Shown in pieces: positions 55,355 through 64,000 of a stretch of DNA of 64,000 nucleotides. The translations under genes and the position numbers were made by a program. Below the pieces are notes generated by a model that was not told the origin of the DNA, made no database searches, and saw only the letters and a list, made by a program, of their open reading frames with translations. This DNA is from DATFVA01 sp963774455 (GTDB lineage Bacteria; Bacteroidota; Ignavibacteria; Ignavibacteriales; Ignavibacteriaceae), in contig CAVZFD010000002.1 of the NCBI GenBank assembly GCA_963774455.1, positions 287,906-351,905 of the forward strand. Direction: 5' to 3'. The stretch's first letter is position 1. Every line of letters starts with the position of its first letter.

Positions 55355-55735
55355 TTGTAATCCATTATTGAGTGCTGGGTCTTGGGCAAAGACTTTGAGA
55401 GGCAAAATTAAAAAGTTTGTGCTGCACCGTTAAAGGACCAGAATTCTTCTCCTTGGGAAGGTTCATTAGCAGTAAGAGCTTAGTGAGAAATCAAACGGGG
55501 CTATTATATATCTGGAACCGTTCTGAGGAAATAAGAAAGGGGACAGGAGAGAAGAAACTTTATTTGGGCCGTAATGATTAAAACTGATCTCAAGCTGAAA
55601 AGCTGTTTAATCAAATTAATTGATAGTGGTTGAAATTACTAATCCTCATATCAAAGAAAGGTCAACAAAAATTTTCAGATTCTCCGCTTGAGTCATAACA
55701 AATATTTATAATCTTAATTTTTTAAGTCTAAATAG

Positions 55736-55918
55736 GTCCATTATGATGTTCATAGTTTTGCAATCACTAGGGGGGCAAAAAGAAAAATTATAGTTACGAC
55801 TTCAGATTTCACAACACAAGCAAAAGATGAAGCTGAGAAAACTAATACCGAATTAATAAATGGCAAAAAACTAGAGGAATCAATTACAAAGTTTATGTCC
55901 GATTATTTTAAATCATGA
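55736..55918 (+). pseudogene. Tail of an Mrr/DUF-type restriction endonuclease gene
   Basis: The frame opens after a TAG at 55733-55735 and reads VHYDVHSFAITRGAKRK, then IIVTTSDFTTQAKDEAEK and LINGKKLEESITKFM to TGA 55916. It is the usual end of an Mrr-type catalytic domain (compare FITTSNFSKEAVDFA in the intact gene at 56100). No start codon or catalytic motifs remain. Confidence 0.6.
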
Positions 55919-56099
55919 TTTAGAGGGTAGTTATTTAATTATTCCCTTATCCATTAGATCCCTAAAATGCTTTCGGACTGTCCAAACAATCAAAATAATT
56001 TTCGATGTATTAATCGATTAAAGATATCTGGATTTCTGGGAAATAACCAACTTTTCATAAAAATCCCCTTTATTTTAAGATAAAATGTTTTATGTTATA

Positions 56100-56999
56100 T
56101 CATTCATCTACAAAATAATCCGAATCCAATTTCTTCAATTCAAAGGTAGACACCTTTGTTACGCCAACATTGAAATCAATCATAAACTCAGCAAGTTGTT
56201 CACCATCAACTAAAATTATCTTTGTTTCTATCCTAGATGCAAAATCTACTGCTTCTTTTGAAAAATTTGAAGTTGTGATGAAAATTCCCTTTTTAGCTCG
56301 CTGGCCCTGTAAGGCACCCGCAAACTTTTGTATCTCTGGTCTTCCAACAATATTTTCCCATCGCTTAGCCTGAAGATAAATAATATCTAATCCAAGCCTA
56401 TCCTCTTTGATTATACCGTCTATTCCTTCATCTCCCGATTTACCAATAGCTCTTCCAGCATCTTTTAGTGATCCACCATAACCCATTTTTACCAATACAT
56501 CAACGACTATTTTTTCAAACAGTGAAGGTGGACATTGTTTTAATTGTTGCAATACTTCACTTAATAATTCAGATCTTAAATTATCATAGGCTAATTCAAA
56601 CTCCTCCTCTGGGGTCTTGCCATTGCCATCATCACCATTATCACTATCCTTCTTTTTTCTCTTTCTGAACTCATTAAATTCATCAAATCTCATAAGTAAA
56701 TTATTATCGATCTTAGCAGGGTTCTCATTTAGTAACTCTAGACCTCGTGCGGTTACTTTCAGAGTTCCTCTTTTAGGAGATGTTAATAATCCCGCTTTTT
56801 TCATATAGGTTCTTGCCCAACCAACTCTATTGAGAAAAATCTCCTGTTGCCCACTCGGTAACATTTCTTTTCTTTCATCATCTGAAAGTTTGAATACATT
56901 CGCTAATGCTTCGACTGCTTCATGAAATGTATGCTCTTTTTCATCAGAAGAAAACTTAAGGAGCGGCAGCATTATTGATTGATAATCGGGGATGCCCAT
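56100..56999 (-). CDS. mrr: Mrr-family restriction endonuclease
   Basis: ~299 residues. A winged-helix N-terminal domain (MGIPDYQSIMLPLLKF ... GWARTYMKKAGLL) is followed by a Ser/Asp/Gly-rich linker and the Mrr catalytic domain (DEGIDGI with the catalytic Asp, IYLQAKRW as the QxK motif, FITTSNFSKEA). Mrr cuts modified (methylated) DNA. The real start is ATG 56999 (GGAG 5-6 bases in front); the frame to 57020 has none. A piece of a second such gene lies next to it. Confidence 0.88.
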   Translation of the reverse strand: MGIPDYQSIMLPLLKFSSDEKEHTFHEAVEALANVFKLSDDERKEMLPSGQQEIFLNRVGWARTYMKKAGLLTSPKRGTLKVTARGLELLNENPAKIDNNLLMRFDEFNEFRKRKKKDSDNGDDGNGKTPEEEFELAYDNLRSELLSEVLQQLKQCPPSLFEKIVVDVLVKMGYGGSLKDAGRAIGKSGDEGIDGIIKEDRLGLDIIYLQAKRWENIVGRPEIQKFAGALQGQRAKKGIFITTSNFSKEAVDFASRIETKIILVDGEQLAEFMIDFNVGVTKVSTFELKKLDSDYFVDE

Positions 57000-57574
57000 T
57001 TTTTCTCCAAGTTCAAACATGAAATTGTATAACTAGTTTTAATAATAATTTAACCAAAAATAACAATAACTTTTACAAAACTGTAAAGATTACTGTACTA
57101 TTCGCTTCAGAATAATTAGGTGCAAGAATGGCGAAATGTTGGAAAAAACCTCTGAAATTTTATAGCTTTTTAGATACCAAAGGCCTATTTTTAATTACAA
57201 AATTACTTATTCAAGGGAGAATAAAGGATGTTGAAAAATATTCTAATACTTGGGTTACTTGTTATCTCCCTGGGGTGCAGAGCAGGAACAGCATATTTAC
57301 AATCATTAACCGATCCCGATGTCACAATACCCGGGATTTAGTTTTTACATAATAACAAATCACAAAATGAATATAATAAGATACTAATTATGGAAAGTAT
57401 TTAAACTTAATTCAATAACTTCAAAGATAGATATGGAAAATTCCTCATTTGTTCAAATGAATCTCAATTATTATTGGTTGGACTAAATCCTCCCTTAGAA
57501 TAAGATCGATAATGCATTCATAATGGCAAAGCTTAGAGATAGTATTGGGAGTTACAAAAAAGGAGCGACAAGAC
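57000..57574. other. Stretch between Mrr gene and dGTPase
   Basis: It contains a short lipoprotein frame (57228-57341, separate entry) and at 57418-57502 a degraded frame reading LLLVGLNPPLE, which resembles a UDG-type strand-loop but stops soon. No other gene is seen. Confidence 0.35.
57228..57341 (+). CDS. Very short lipoprotein (37 residues)
   Basis: MLKNILILGLLVISLGC then RAGTAYLQSLTDPD and a stop. A lipobox SLGC (Cys 17) is clear, and GGGAG plus AAAGGA lie in front, so ATG 57228 or TTG 57231 starts it. Too short to have a domain. It may be a toxin-like or lysis-type peptide, or a truncated gene. Confidence 0.45.
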   Translation: MLKNILILGLLVISLGCRAGTAYLQSLTDPDVTIPGI

Positions 57575-58969
57575 ATGAACTGGAATAATTTAATTAATAC
57601 ATCACGGCTAAGAGAATCAAACAGGATTCAAGATACCCGGTCTGAGTTCGAAAGTGATCTTGGCAGAATTATTTTTTCACCTGCTATAAGAAGAATGCAC
57701 GATAAAACCCAGGTATTTCCACTTGAAACAGATGATAATATCCATACCAGGTTAACTCATTCCTTAGAAGTACAGTCCATAGCTTATTCCATAGGATTAA
57801 GATTATGTAAAGAAGAAAAGTTCCTTGCTAAATTTAATATTGATAGAACAGAATTGTTAAAAGATATCCCAACAATCATGTCCTGTATCGGTTTGGCGCA
57901 TGATATTGGGAATCCACCATTTGGTCATTATGGTGAACATATTATTGGAAGATACTTTGAAAAACTTTTCAATAAAAATCTAAGCAAAAATGTTACCCTA
58001 AAAATTGAACTAAATGAAAACCAAAAAGGAGATTTTACTAAGTTCAATGGGAATGCTCAAGGCTTTCGCGTTTTGACTAAGTTGCAGGTGCTGCAGGATA
58101 AATATGGGTTAAATTTGACATTAGGCGTTCTGTCAGCATTTCTGAAATATCCCCAGTTATCTAATGAAATCAGTGATACATCCTCTGATGACTATAGAAA
58201 AACATTAGGAGTATATCAAAGTGAAAAACAATTTTTTGAAGAAATAAGACAGAAAACGGGTTTAGACAAAATAAAAAATCCTTTTTCTTTTCTTTTAGAA
58301 AGCGCTGATAGTATTTGTTATCATACTATGGATGTAGAGGATGGTTTCAACAAAAAATATTATAAAATACAGGATATACTAACTTATTTATCAGATAACA
58401 CAGATGAAGTTAATCGGGAAAAAATAAAACACTTTAACGAAGATTTTGATAAGAATAACTCTTCGAAAATTAATTATGATAGAACAAAAATGGTTAATCT
58501 TAGATTATTTCTAATAAATAATTTACTGGCCGATATTATTGAAGTATTTCTTCGGAATATGGATAAAATTGAAAAGGGAATATATTATGGCGAATTAATC
58601 TATGATAATCCTAAAGGTTTAGGGAAAGCATTAAAAAAATTTGAAGCTGAAAATATATTCAAACAAAGAGAAGTTGAATCTATGGAACTTGCAGGCAAAA
58701 GTGTTCTTGAAGGTTTATTAGATCATTTTGTGCTTACTTTTCTTCAACATAAGCTGGAAAAGGATAAATTTTGGCAAGAAGCCAGAAGATTATATAATCT
58801 AATCAGCAGTAGTATGAAGTATATCATTGAAATTGAGACAGGAATTAATGAAATTTATAAATTAAATGATTATTACAAATTAAGATTAATAGTTGATTAT
58901 ATTTCAGGGATGACAGATAAATATGCATTGAAATTATATCAAAAATTAGCAGGTATAAGAATCACTTAA
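57575..58969 (+). CDS. dgt: dGTPase-family dNTP triphosphohydrolase (HD domain)
   Basis: 464 residues. The HD motifs are RLTHSLEVQS (59-68; H62), AHDIGNPPFGH (108-118; H109 D110), and HTMDVEDG later as the last ligand region, with RIIFSPAIRRMHDKTQVFP at the N-terminus. The reaction is dNTP to deoxynucleoside plus triphosphate. ATG 57575 (MNWNNL) has GGAG about 10 bases before it, and the start at 57545 is less likely. It directly abuts the nucleotidyltransferase gene (TAAATG), so the two are one unit. It lies in an island with restriction genes; dGTPases can defend against phages by emptying dNTP pools. Confidence 0.88.
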   Translation: MNWNNLINTSRLRESNRIQDTRSEFESDLGRIIFSPAIRRMHDKTQVFPLETDDNIHTRLTHSLEVQSIAYSIGLRLCKEEKFLAKFNIDRTELLKDIPTIMSCIGLAHDIGNPPFGHYGEHIIGRYFEKLFNKNLSKNVTLKIELNENQKGDFTKFNGNAQGFRVLTKLQVLQDKYGLNLTLGVLSAFLKYPQLSNEISDTSSDDYRKTLGVYQSEKQFFEEIRQKTGLDKIKNPFSFLLESADSICYHTMDVEDGFNKKYYKIQDILTYLSDNTDEVNREKIKHFNEDFDKNNSSKINYDRTKMVNLRLFLINNLLADIIEVFLRNMDKIEKGIYYGELIYDNPKGLGKALKKFEAENIFKQREVESMELAGKSVLEGLLDHFVLTFLQHKLEKDKFWQEARRLYNLISSSMKYIIEIETGINEIYKLNDYYKLRLIVDYISGMTDKYALKLYQKLAGIRIT

Positions 58970-59701
58970 ATGCAAAAATTTAATAAGAAATTAATAGAGT
59001 CAAAGCTAAAAACTTATATCTGGAATCAATTATTTATTACCGGTGGAGAAAAAAGATTTGTTTCAGATATTTTAAAATTTACCGATATTCTTGTTTTTGG
59101 AGGTGTAATAAGGGAATTTGTTCTTAATAATTTTCAGAAAGTTGATCACAGGGATATCGATCTTGTTATCACATCTATAAATAATGAATTAAATGAATAT
59201 CTTAACCGGTTTCTTATCAGGAAAAATAGTTTTGGTGGATACAAATTAAAAATTAAAGAAAAGGAAATAGATCTTTGGAAGTTAGACGATACGTGGGGAA
59301 TTAAAAAAGTTCCACTATTTAATAATGTTTCAGAATTTTTACCTGAAACTTCATTCTTTAATTTAAATGCAGTAGCCTTTTCTTTAGGAAAAAATGAATT
59401 ATATTATTCGGAAGGTTTTAGCAAGTTTCTAAATGAAAGAATATTGGATATTGAATTCAAACCCAATCCATTACCCGTTTTATGCTTTATAAAAACTTAT
59501 GAATATACTAAAAAATACAAAATATCACTTTCCGAAAAATTAATAGAATTTATAACTTCGAACATCAATTCAAAAACTATTAAAGATACTTATACAATAC
59601 AGAATAAACATTTCGGACGTCAAGAATATTCTATTAACGAACTTACTGATTTTTATAACAAGTTAATCCACAATAAAGATAAGAAAATCGTTCCAATCTA
59701 A
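58970..59701 (+). CDS. Nucleotidyltransferase, poly(A)-polymerase-head-like
   Basis: 243 residues. The signature LVFGGVIREFVL (41-52) with GG 44-45, RDIDLVI (61-67; Asp 62 and 64), and EIDLWK (99-104; Asp 101) gives the triad of the class II polymerase-beta-type nucleotidyltransferases (poly(A) polymerase / CCA-adding head). The rest is helical with no known tRNA-binding domains. It starts immediately after the dGTPase stop with no gap. It could add a nucleotide to a protein or RNA, or modify the dGTPase. The combination is not one I know as a named defence system. Confidence 0.78.
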   Translation: MQKFNKKLIESKLKTYIWNQLFITGGEKRFVSDILKFTDILVFGGVIREFVLNNFQKVDHRDIDLVITSINNELNEYLNRFLIRKNSFGGYKLKIKEKEIDLWKLDDTWGIKKVPLFNNVSEFLPETSFFNLNAVAFSLGKNELYYSEGFSKFLNERILDIEFKPNPLPVLCFIKTYEYTKKYKISLSEKLIEFITSNINSKTIKDTYTIQNKHFGRQEYSINELTDFYNKLIHNKDKKIVPI

Positions 59702-60143
59702 TTTATGATTTCTTGTTTTGGTTCATCGAAAAATGGAATTTCGTGTTAATTAAATAAGGTAGATTTTCAGTTAACATTTCTAACCTCAAATTTGTTTTCT
59801 TTGGCTTCTTTAAGTTTCCTTTCTCTGATTTTTTTACTTCGCATCGACTCTTCTCAGAAGAAAATCTTCAAGTGTGATTTGCAGGTATTTTTATTTCCAT
59901 ACCATATATCTGATTCATCCTCCGGGGTTACAATATTTTCTGTAAAGGAATAAACGAGTCCCTCCATAGGATCAAAGCATTCACATCTTTTTTGATGCTG
60001 GTAATACATTGTTTGCGAAGTAATTCCCGTAATTCGCACATTCTCTATTATTTATATTAATCAGGAGACGTATTTGCATAGTTCAAAAAATAATCCTAAT
60101 TTTGTGTATCACCATTGTGGGGATAAACTTAAAGGCTCACAAA
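59702..60143. other. Non-coding region between island and TrmB gene
   Basis: A minus-strand frame at 59854-60009 (about 52 codons, MYYQHQKRCECFDP) has a Cys-rich start but no ribosome box and is uncertain. The promoter of the TrmB-like gene should be near 60050-60140. Confidence 0.35.
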
Positions 60144-60965
60144 ATGAACGAAATTCAGTCAAAATTACAGGAATTAGGACTTACAGGACGAGAAGCTGAA
60201 GTCTACCTGGCTCTTCTGAAGAAAAATGGATTATCTGCTCCGGAAGTTTCAAAAATTACCACTATAACTAGAACAAAAGTATATGAGATATTGCAAAATT
60301 TGGTGAAAAAAGGATTATGTAATGTCACATCTAAAAACAAAATGAATGTTTTTAGCAGTATTGAGCCAACTATTGCCATCAGGAACATCCTTTCTATTTA
60401 TGAGAATGAATTAAACAGAAAGCAAAAGTTAGGCGAGCAATTGCATGAGGAGTTAACTGAGTTATATGAAATAAAAGGAAAAAACACTGGCCCGTTAGAC
60501 TACATTGAGGTGTTAAATGATGTAGGCCAGATTAGAGAACGATTTATGAGTATTCAAAATAATACAAAAGAGCAAATCCTTGTATTCACAAAACCACCAT
60601 ACACTAATTTAACCGTAGAGGATACTTTAGAAACCGAAACCAATGTAATTAAGAATAAGGTTAAAGCAAGAAGCATATATGAATATCAGGGTCTTACCAA
60701 AGCTGAATTGCACCAACTAATTAAAGCAATAAATAAATATGAAGAAATAGGCGAAGAGGCAAGAATTATTAAAGAATTGCCAATGAAGATGGTTATTAGT
60801 GATGAAACTATTACAATGTTCGCACTAAAAGATAGAGTGTCTTTAATGCCGAGTCTTACAACTATGATTGTTGATCATCCTGACTTTGCAAGGGCACAAA
60901 AAAAAGTATTTGAAACATATTGGAGTGAAGCGATTCCAATTAAAGATTTTGAAATGGATATCTAG
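60144..60965 (+). CDS. TrmB-family transcriptional regulator
   Basis: ~273 residues. The N-terminal winged helix-turn-helix (MNEIQSKLQELGLTGREAEVYLAL, LSAPEVSKITTITRTKVYEIL) is typical of the TrmB/sugar-specific regulator group. The C-terminal ~180 residues contain the ligand-type domain (FMSIQNNTKEQILVF, AINKYEEIGEEARII). TrmB regulators respond to sugars or small metabolites. The start is ATG 60144; the upstream frame (60102) has no box. It could control the neighbouring secreted protein gene, but there is no operator evidence. Confidence 0.78.
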   Translation: MNEIQSKLQELGLTGREAEVYLALLKKNGLSAPEVSKITTITRTKVYEILQNLVKKGLCNVTSKNKMNVFSSIEPTIAIRNILSIYENELNRKQKLGEQLHEELTELYEIKGKNTGPLDYIEVLNDVGQIRERFMSIQNNTKEQILVFTKPPYTNLTVEDTLETETNVIKNKVKARSIYEYQGLTKAELHQLIKAINKYEEIGEEARIIKELPMKMVISDETITMFALKDRVSLMPSLTTMIVDHPDFARAQKKVFETYWSEAIPIKDFEMDI

Positions 60966-61190
60966 GGAATTATTAATAGGACCATTAACCAGCCAACTAT
61001 TAATAGAATCTTACCAGATTGAAAATCAAGCTAGTGGGAGGCAGTATTTTTTGATTTTTATAATTATCCACTGTAAAGCAGTTTAATATAAATCTGATCT
61101 CTTTGAAAAGAGGAATAAATTTTAAGTTACTAAAAAAAGTAGTGTAACAGTTATAATATCTCATATATTCATTAATTGAAGGAGCCTATC

Positions 61191-63860
61191 TTGAAAAAAT
61201 TTTTAACCATATATTTCCTTTTTTTTGGTTGCCTCTTATTAGCACCAAAAGAAGTTTCTGCCCAATGGGTACAAACTAATGGCCCAATGGGTGGTACAGT
61301 TTTTTCGATGGCGTTTAGCGGTACGGATCTCATTGCGGGAACTAATGGAGCTGGTGTGTTCTTATCCACGGACAATGGAACCAGCTGGAATGCGGTTAAT
61401 AATGGTTTGACGCATCTTACAGTTCGAGCGGTGGCGGTTAGTGGTACGAATCTTTTTGCTGGTACCTTTGGGGGAGGCGGTGTGTTTTTATCATCGGATA
61501 ACGGGGCAAGTTGGACTGCGGTCAATAATGGCTTGACAAATCTTAATATTTATTGTTTAGCTGTTAGTGGTACGAATCTCTTTGCGGGGACAACTAATGG
61601 TCTATTTCTGACGTCGGACAATGGAACAAACTGGACTATGGTAACTGACGGTTTGTGGAATACTAATATACAATCCTTGGCCGTGAGCGATACAAATATC
61701 TTTGCGGGTACCGGTGGAGATGGAGTATTTCTCTCAACAAACAACGGGACAAACTGGACACAGGTAAGCAATGGTTTGACTAATGGTATGGTTTATTCTC
61801 TTGCATTAAGCGGGGAGAATCTTTTCGCTGGGACGTTTGGTGGTGGTATGTTTCTATCTACTAACAACGGTACAAGCTGGACGGAAATAAATAACGGCTT
61901 AACCTCCCCCTTTGTTTTCTGTGTAGCAGCAAGCGGTACGAATATATTTGCAGGGACTAATGCAGGCGGTGCGTTTTTATCCACAAATGCCGGAACAAGC
62001 TGGACAGCAGTTAATAATGGCTTTCCGCAGACCTATATAGTTGATGTTCGATCTTTCGCGGTAAATGGTACAAATATCTTTGCAGGGATATTTGGTGGTG
62101 GTGTGTTTCTTTCTGCTAATAATGGAACAACCTGGAATGAGGTTAATAATGGACTGGCGAATTCTTATGTGAAGGCGCTTACTGTTAGCGGTGATAATCT
62201 CTTTGCCGGTACAAGCGGCGAGGGTGTGTTTGTTTCTACTGACCGCGGTGATAGCTGGACGGATGTAAATGTTGGGTTAACCGGCCATCCTTTATTTATT
62301 TATGCTTTAGCAGCGATTGGTACAAATACGTTTGCAGGGGCCTTTGGCGGAGGTGTGTTTCTTTCTACAAATTACGGATTAAACTGGACAGGGGGCTGGA
62401 CAGCATTCCCAAATCCAAATATCCAGTGTCTCGCTGTCAGTGGTAGGGATCTATTTGCTGGGATTGGAGGAGCTAATGGTGGCGTATTCCTTTCTACGGA
62501 TAATGGAACAAGTTGGACGGGTTTAAATAACGGCTTGACAAGTTTGAACGTTAGATCTATAATTGTGAATGATTCGAATCTATATGCGGGAACGAGTGGC
62601 GGTGTGTACTTTTCCACGAATTATGGGGCTAACTGGTCACAGGTAAATATCGGATTAACAAATTTAAATATATATGCCCTTGCACTGAGTGGTACGAACT
62701 TGTTTGCAGGTACTTTTGGCGGTGGGGTATTTATGTCGACTAACAACGGAACAAGCTGGACACTAGTAAATTCCGGCTTGACGAATACAACTATTAATGC
62801 ACTTACTACAGTCGGTACTAATGTGTTTGCCGGGACCAATGGAGGTGTGTTTCTTACAACCGACAACGGCACAAACTGGACCACTGTAAGTACAGGATTA
62901 ACTAATCCTTTGATATACTCTTTTGTCGTAAGCGGCGCGGACCTTTTTGCGGGAACAGGCGGCTGTGTATGGAAACGACCGTTGGATGAAATGATCCCTG
63001 CATTATTACCAGCTGCACCATCCAATCTTATTGCAGTAGCAGATACTCATTTTGTAAATCTAAGCTGGGTTGATAATTCAGACAATGAAATTGGTTTTAG
63101 GGTAGAGAGAAAGGATGATTCATTGCATATACCCGGTTCCTGGACATTTGTAGATTCCGTGGGAGAAAACGTAACAGCATTTACGGATACCGGATTAATA
63201 GCGAACACTACATATTCATATCGTGTTTATGCATATAACACCTATGGGAATTCCGAAAGTGACTCGGTTGAAACAGTTACAAACATACCTGTTGAACTTA
63301 CATCATTCAAAGCAAATGTTGATGAGAACGGTGTAAACCTGAGCTGGCAGACTGCAACAGAAACTAATAACCGTGGATTTGAAATAGAGAGAAAGAATCC
63401 GGAATCCAGAAATAGTAAATCGTACTGGGAGAGGATTGGATATGTGAATGGTTATGGGACTACAACAGAATTGAAATCTTATTCATTTACAGATAATAAT
63501 ATTTCAATCGGCACTTATAGCTACAGGTTGAAACAGATTGATTTTAACGGATCATTTGAATATTCCAACTCAATTGAAGTTAATGCAAATGTTCCCTTAC
63601 AGTTTGCATTGAAACAGAATTATCCCAATCCATTTAATCCATCCACACAGATTGAATATAGCATTCCTAAGGATGGGTTTGTAAGTCTGAAAATTTATAA
63701 TACTCTTGGCCAACAGGTCGCAAGGCTTGTTGATGGAATTGTAAGGGCAGGAAGTCACCAGATCACATTTAATGCTTCAAATTTATCAAGCGGTGTTTAT
63801 TACTATAGAATTGAATCTGATAACCAGGTATTGGTTAAGAAAATGATGGTTCTGAAATAA
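61191..63860 (+). CDS. Type IX-secreted beta-propeller protein with 13 Asp-box-like repeats
   Basis: ~889 residues. TTG 61191 (MKKFLTIYF) is the start, with AAGGAG 6 bases before; TTG 61176 has none. A signal peptide (ending VSAQW) leads into 13 repeats of about 45 residues, each with S-x-D/N-x-G-x-x-W-x-x-V-N-N-G-L, as in sialidase or photosystem-stability (Ycf48)-like propellers. A fibronectin-III-like domain (~605-690), the TNNRGFEIERK / YRLKQIDFNG module, and a Por sorting domain (QNYPNPFNPSTQ, KKMMVLK) follow. It is an adhesin- or enzyme-like surface protein. Ligand unknown. Confidence 0.88.
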   Translation: MKKFLTIYFLFFGCLLLAPKEVSAQWVQTNGPMGGTVFSMAFSGTDLIAGTNGAGVFLSTDNGTSWNAVNNGLTHLTVRAVAVSGTNLFAGTFGGGGVFLSSDNGASWTAVNNGLTNLNIYCLAVSGTNLFAGTTNGLFLTSDNGTNWTMVTDGLWNTNIQSLAVSDTNIFAGTGGDGVFLSTNNGTNWTQVSNGLTNGMVYSLALSGENLFAGTFGGGMFLSTNNGTSWTEINNGLTSPFVFCVAASGTNIFAGTNAGGAFLSTNAGTSWTAVNNGFPQTYIVDVRSFAVNGTNIFAGIFGGGVFLSANNGTTWNEVNNGLANSYVKALTVSGDNLFAGTSGEGVFVSTDRGDSWTDVNVGLTGHPLFIYALAAIGTNTFAGAFGGGVFLSTNYGLNWTGGWTAFPNPNIQCLAVSGRDLFAGIGGANGGVFLSTDNGTSWTGLNNGLTSLNVRSIIVNDSNLYAGTSGGVYFSTNYGANWSQVNIGLTNLNIYALALSGTNLFAGTFGGGVFMSTNNGTSWTLVNSGLTNTTINALTTVGTNVFAGTNGGVFLTTDNGTNWTTVSTGLTNPLIYSFVVSGADLFAGTGGCVWKRPLDEMIPALLPAAPSNLIAVADTHFVNLSWVDNSDNEIGFRVERKDDSLHIPGSWTFVDSVGENVTAFTDTGLIANTTYSYRVYAYNTYGNSESDSVETVTNIPVELTSFKANVDENGVNLSWQTATETNNRGFEIERKNPESRNSKSYWERIGYVNGYGTTTELKSYSFTDNNISIGTYSYRLKQIDFNGSFEYSNSIEVNANVPLQFALKQNYPNPFNPSTQIEYSIPKDGFVSLKIYNTLGQQVARLVDGIVRAGSHQITFNASNLSSGVYYYRIESDNQVLVKKMMVLK

Positions 63861-63888
63861 TTATAAAAATAGTTCATTAAACTTAAGA

Positions 63889-63928
63889 GGCTGTCTCAAA
63901 AGGATCTATTTGAGATGGCCTTTTTTAA
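63889..63928 (+). terminator. Rho-independent terminator of the propeller gene
   Basis: AGGCTGTCTCAAA (63889-63901) and TTTGAGATGGCCT (63910-63922) form a 13-bp stem (two G-T pairs), followed by TTTTTT. It lies ~28 bp behind the stop. Confidence 0.8.
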
Positions 63929-63974
63929 TTTAAAGTCGTATGATCTTCAATTCATGACGTCGTATCAAAAAAGA

Positions 63975-64000
63975 GGATCCCGAAACAAGTTCGGGATGAC
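63975..64000. repeat. Single palindromic unit (family of the 31871 array), opposite orientation
   Basis: GGATCCCGAAAC then AAGTTCGGGATGAC at the window end is the reverse complement of the unit at 31907. The array may continue beyond the window. Confidence 0.8.

Noticed and set aside
61172..63025. Long minus-strand frames with VPLS-type repeats
   Set aside because: They mirror the repeated propeller gene on the plus strand and have no start sites or family features.

Overview
The window most likely comes from a member of the Ignavibacteria or a close relative in the Bacteroidota/Chlorobi group. Five secreted proteins end in the type-A Por (type IX) secretion C-terminal domain with an NYPNPFN motif. 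There is also a Bacteroidota-style ExbB-ExbD-ExbD-TonB operon, a DUF6266-like protein and many small lipoproteins. Shine-Dalgarno boxes (AAGGAG type) are clear in front of many genes, and TTG starts are common. The taxonomic call is an inference from these gene families, because no rRNA gene is present.

1-13 kb is one tightly packed plus-strand operon for mannoside use. It carries the end of a MalF-type and a whole MalG-type sugar permease, a short GH130 phosphorylase, a toroid-like lipoprotein, a long GH130 enzyme, a periplasmic (alpha/alpha)6 glycosidase-like protein, a GH2 beta-mannosidase, and a large type IX-secreted protein with PKD and LamG domains. The likely logic is surface binding or cleavage, periplasmic trimming, ABC import, then phosphorolysis and hydrolysis in the cytoplasm. 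13-24.6 kb is mixed: a PP2C/SpoIIE phosphatase, a DsrE-like protein and a ChrA transporter (both without ATG starts), a frameshifted MFS gene, secreted proteins, small enzymes, and several gene remnants.

24.7-30.3 kb (minus strand) is an energy-transducing operon: TolQ/ExbB, two ExbD, TonB, a small membrane protein, a PstS-like lipoprotein and a TPR protein. 31-32.7 kb holds a DUF6266-like gene and a two-gene cassette enclosed by two arrays of a palindromic repeat with 36-bp spacing. 32.8-52 kb is mostly stress and envelope genes (metallophosphoesterase, iron-permease-like protein, cupin, CBS protein, lipoproteins, SnoaL-like protein, class C beta-lactamase-like protein, CopB-type ATPase) with two more type IX-secreted proteins and much decayed DNA.

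52.2-60 kb is AT-rich and looks like a genomic island. It starts next to a degenerate tRNA-Ser 3'-end-like sequence. It carries two uracil-DNA-glycosylase-fold proteins (one broken by a stop codon), a CoiA-like zinc-ribbon protein, an Mrr-type endonuclease plus the tail of a second one, and a dGTPase directly abutting a nucleotidyltransferase. This is the best candidate for an undescribed defence or nucleotide-control system. The window ends with a TrmB-family regulator and a beta-propeller type IX-secreted protein.

The window has an unusual load of broken genes (at least ten) and several families of short dispersed repeats. Some single-base breaks could be assembly errors.
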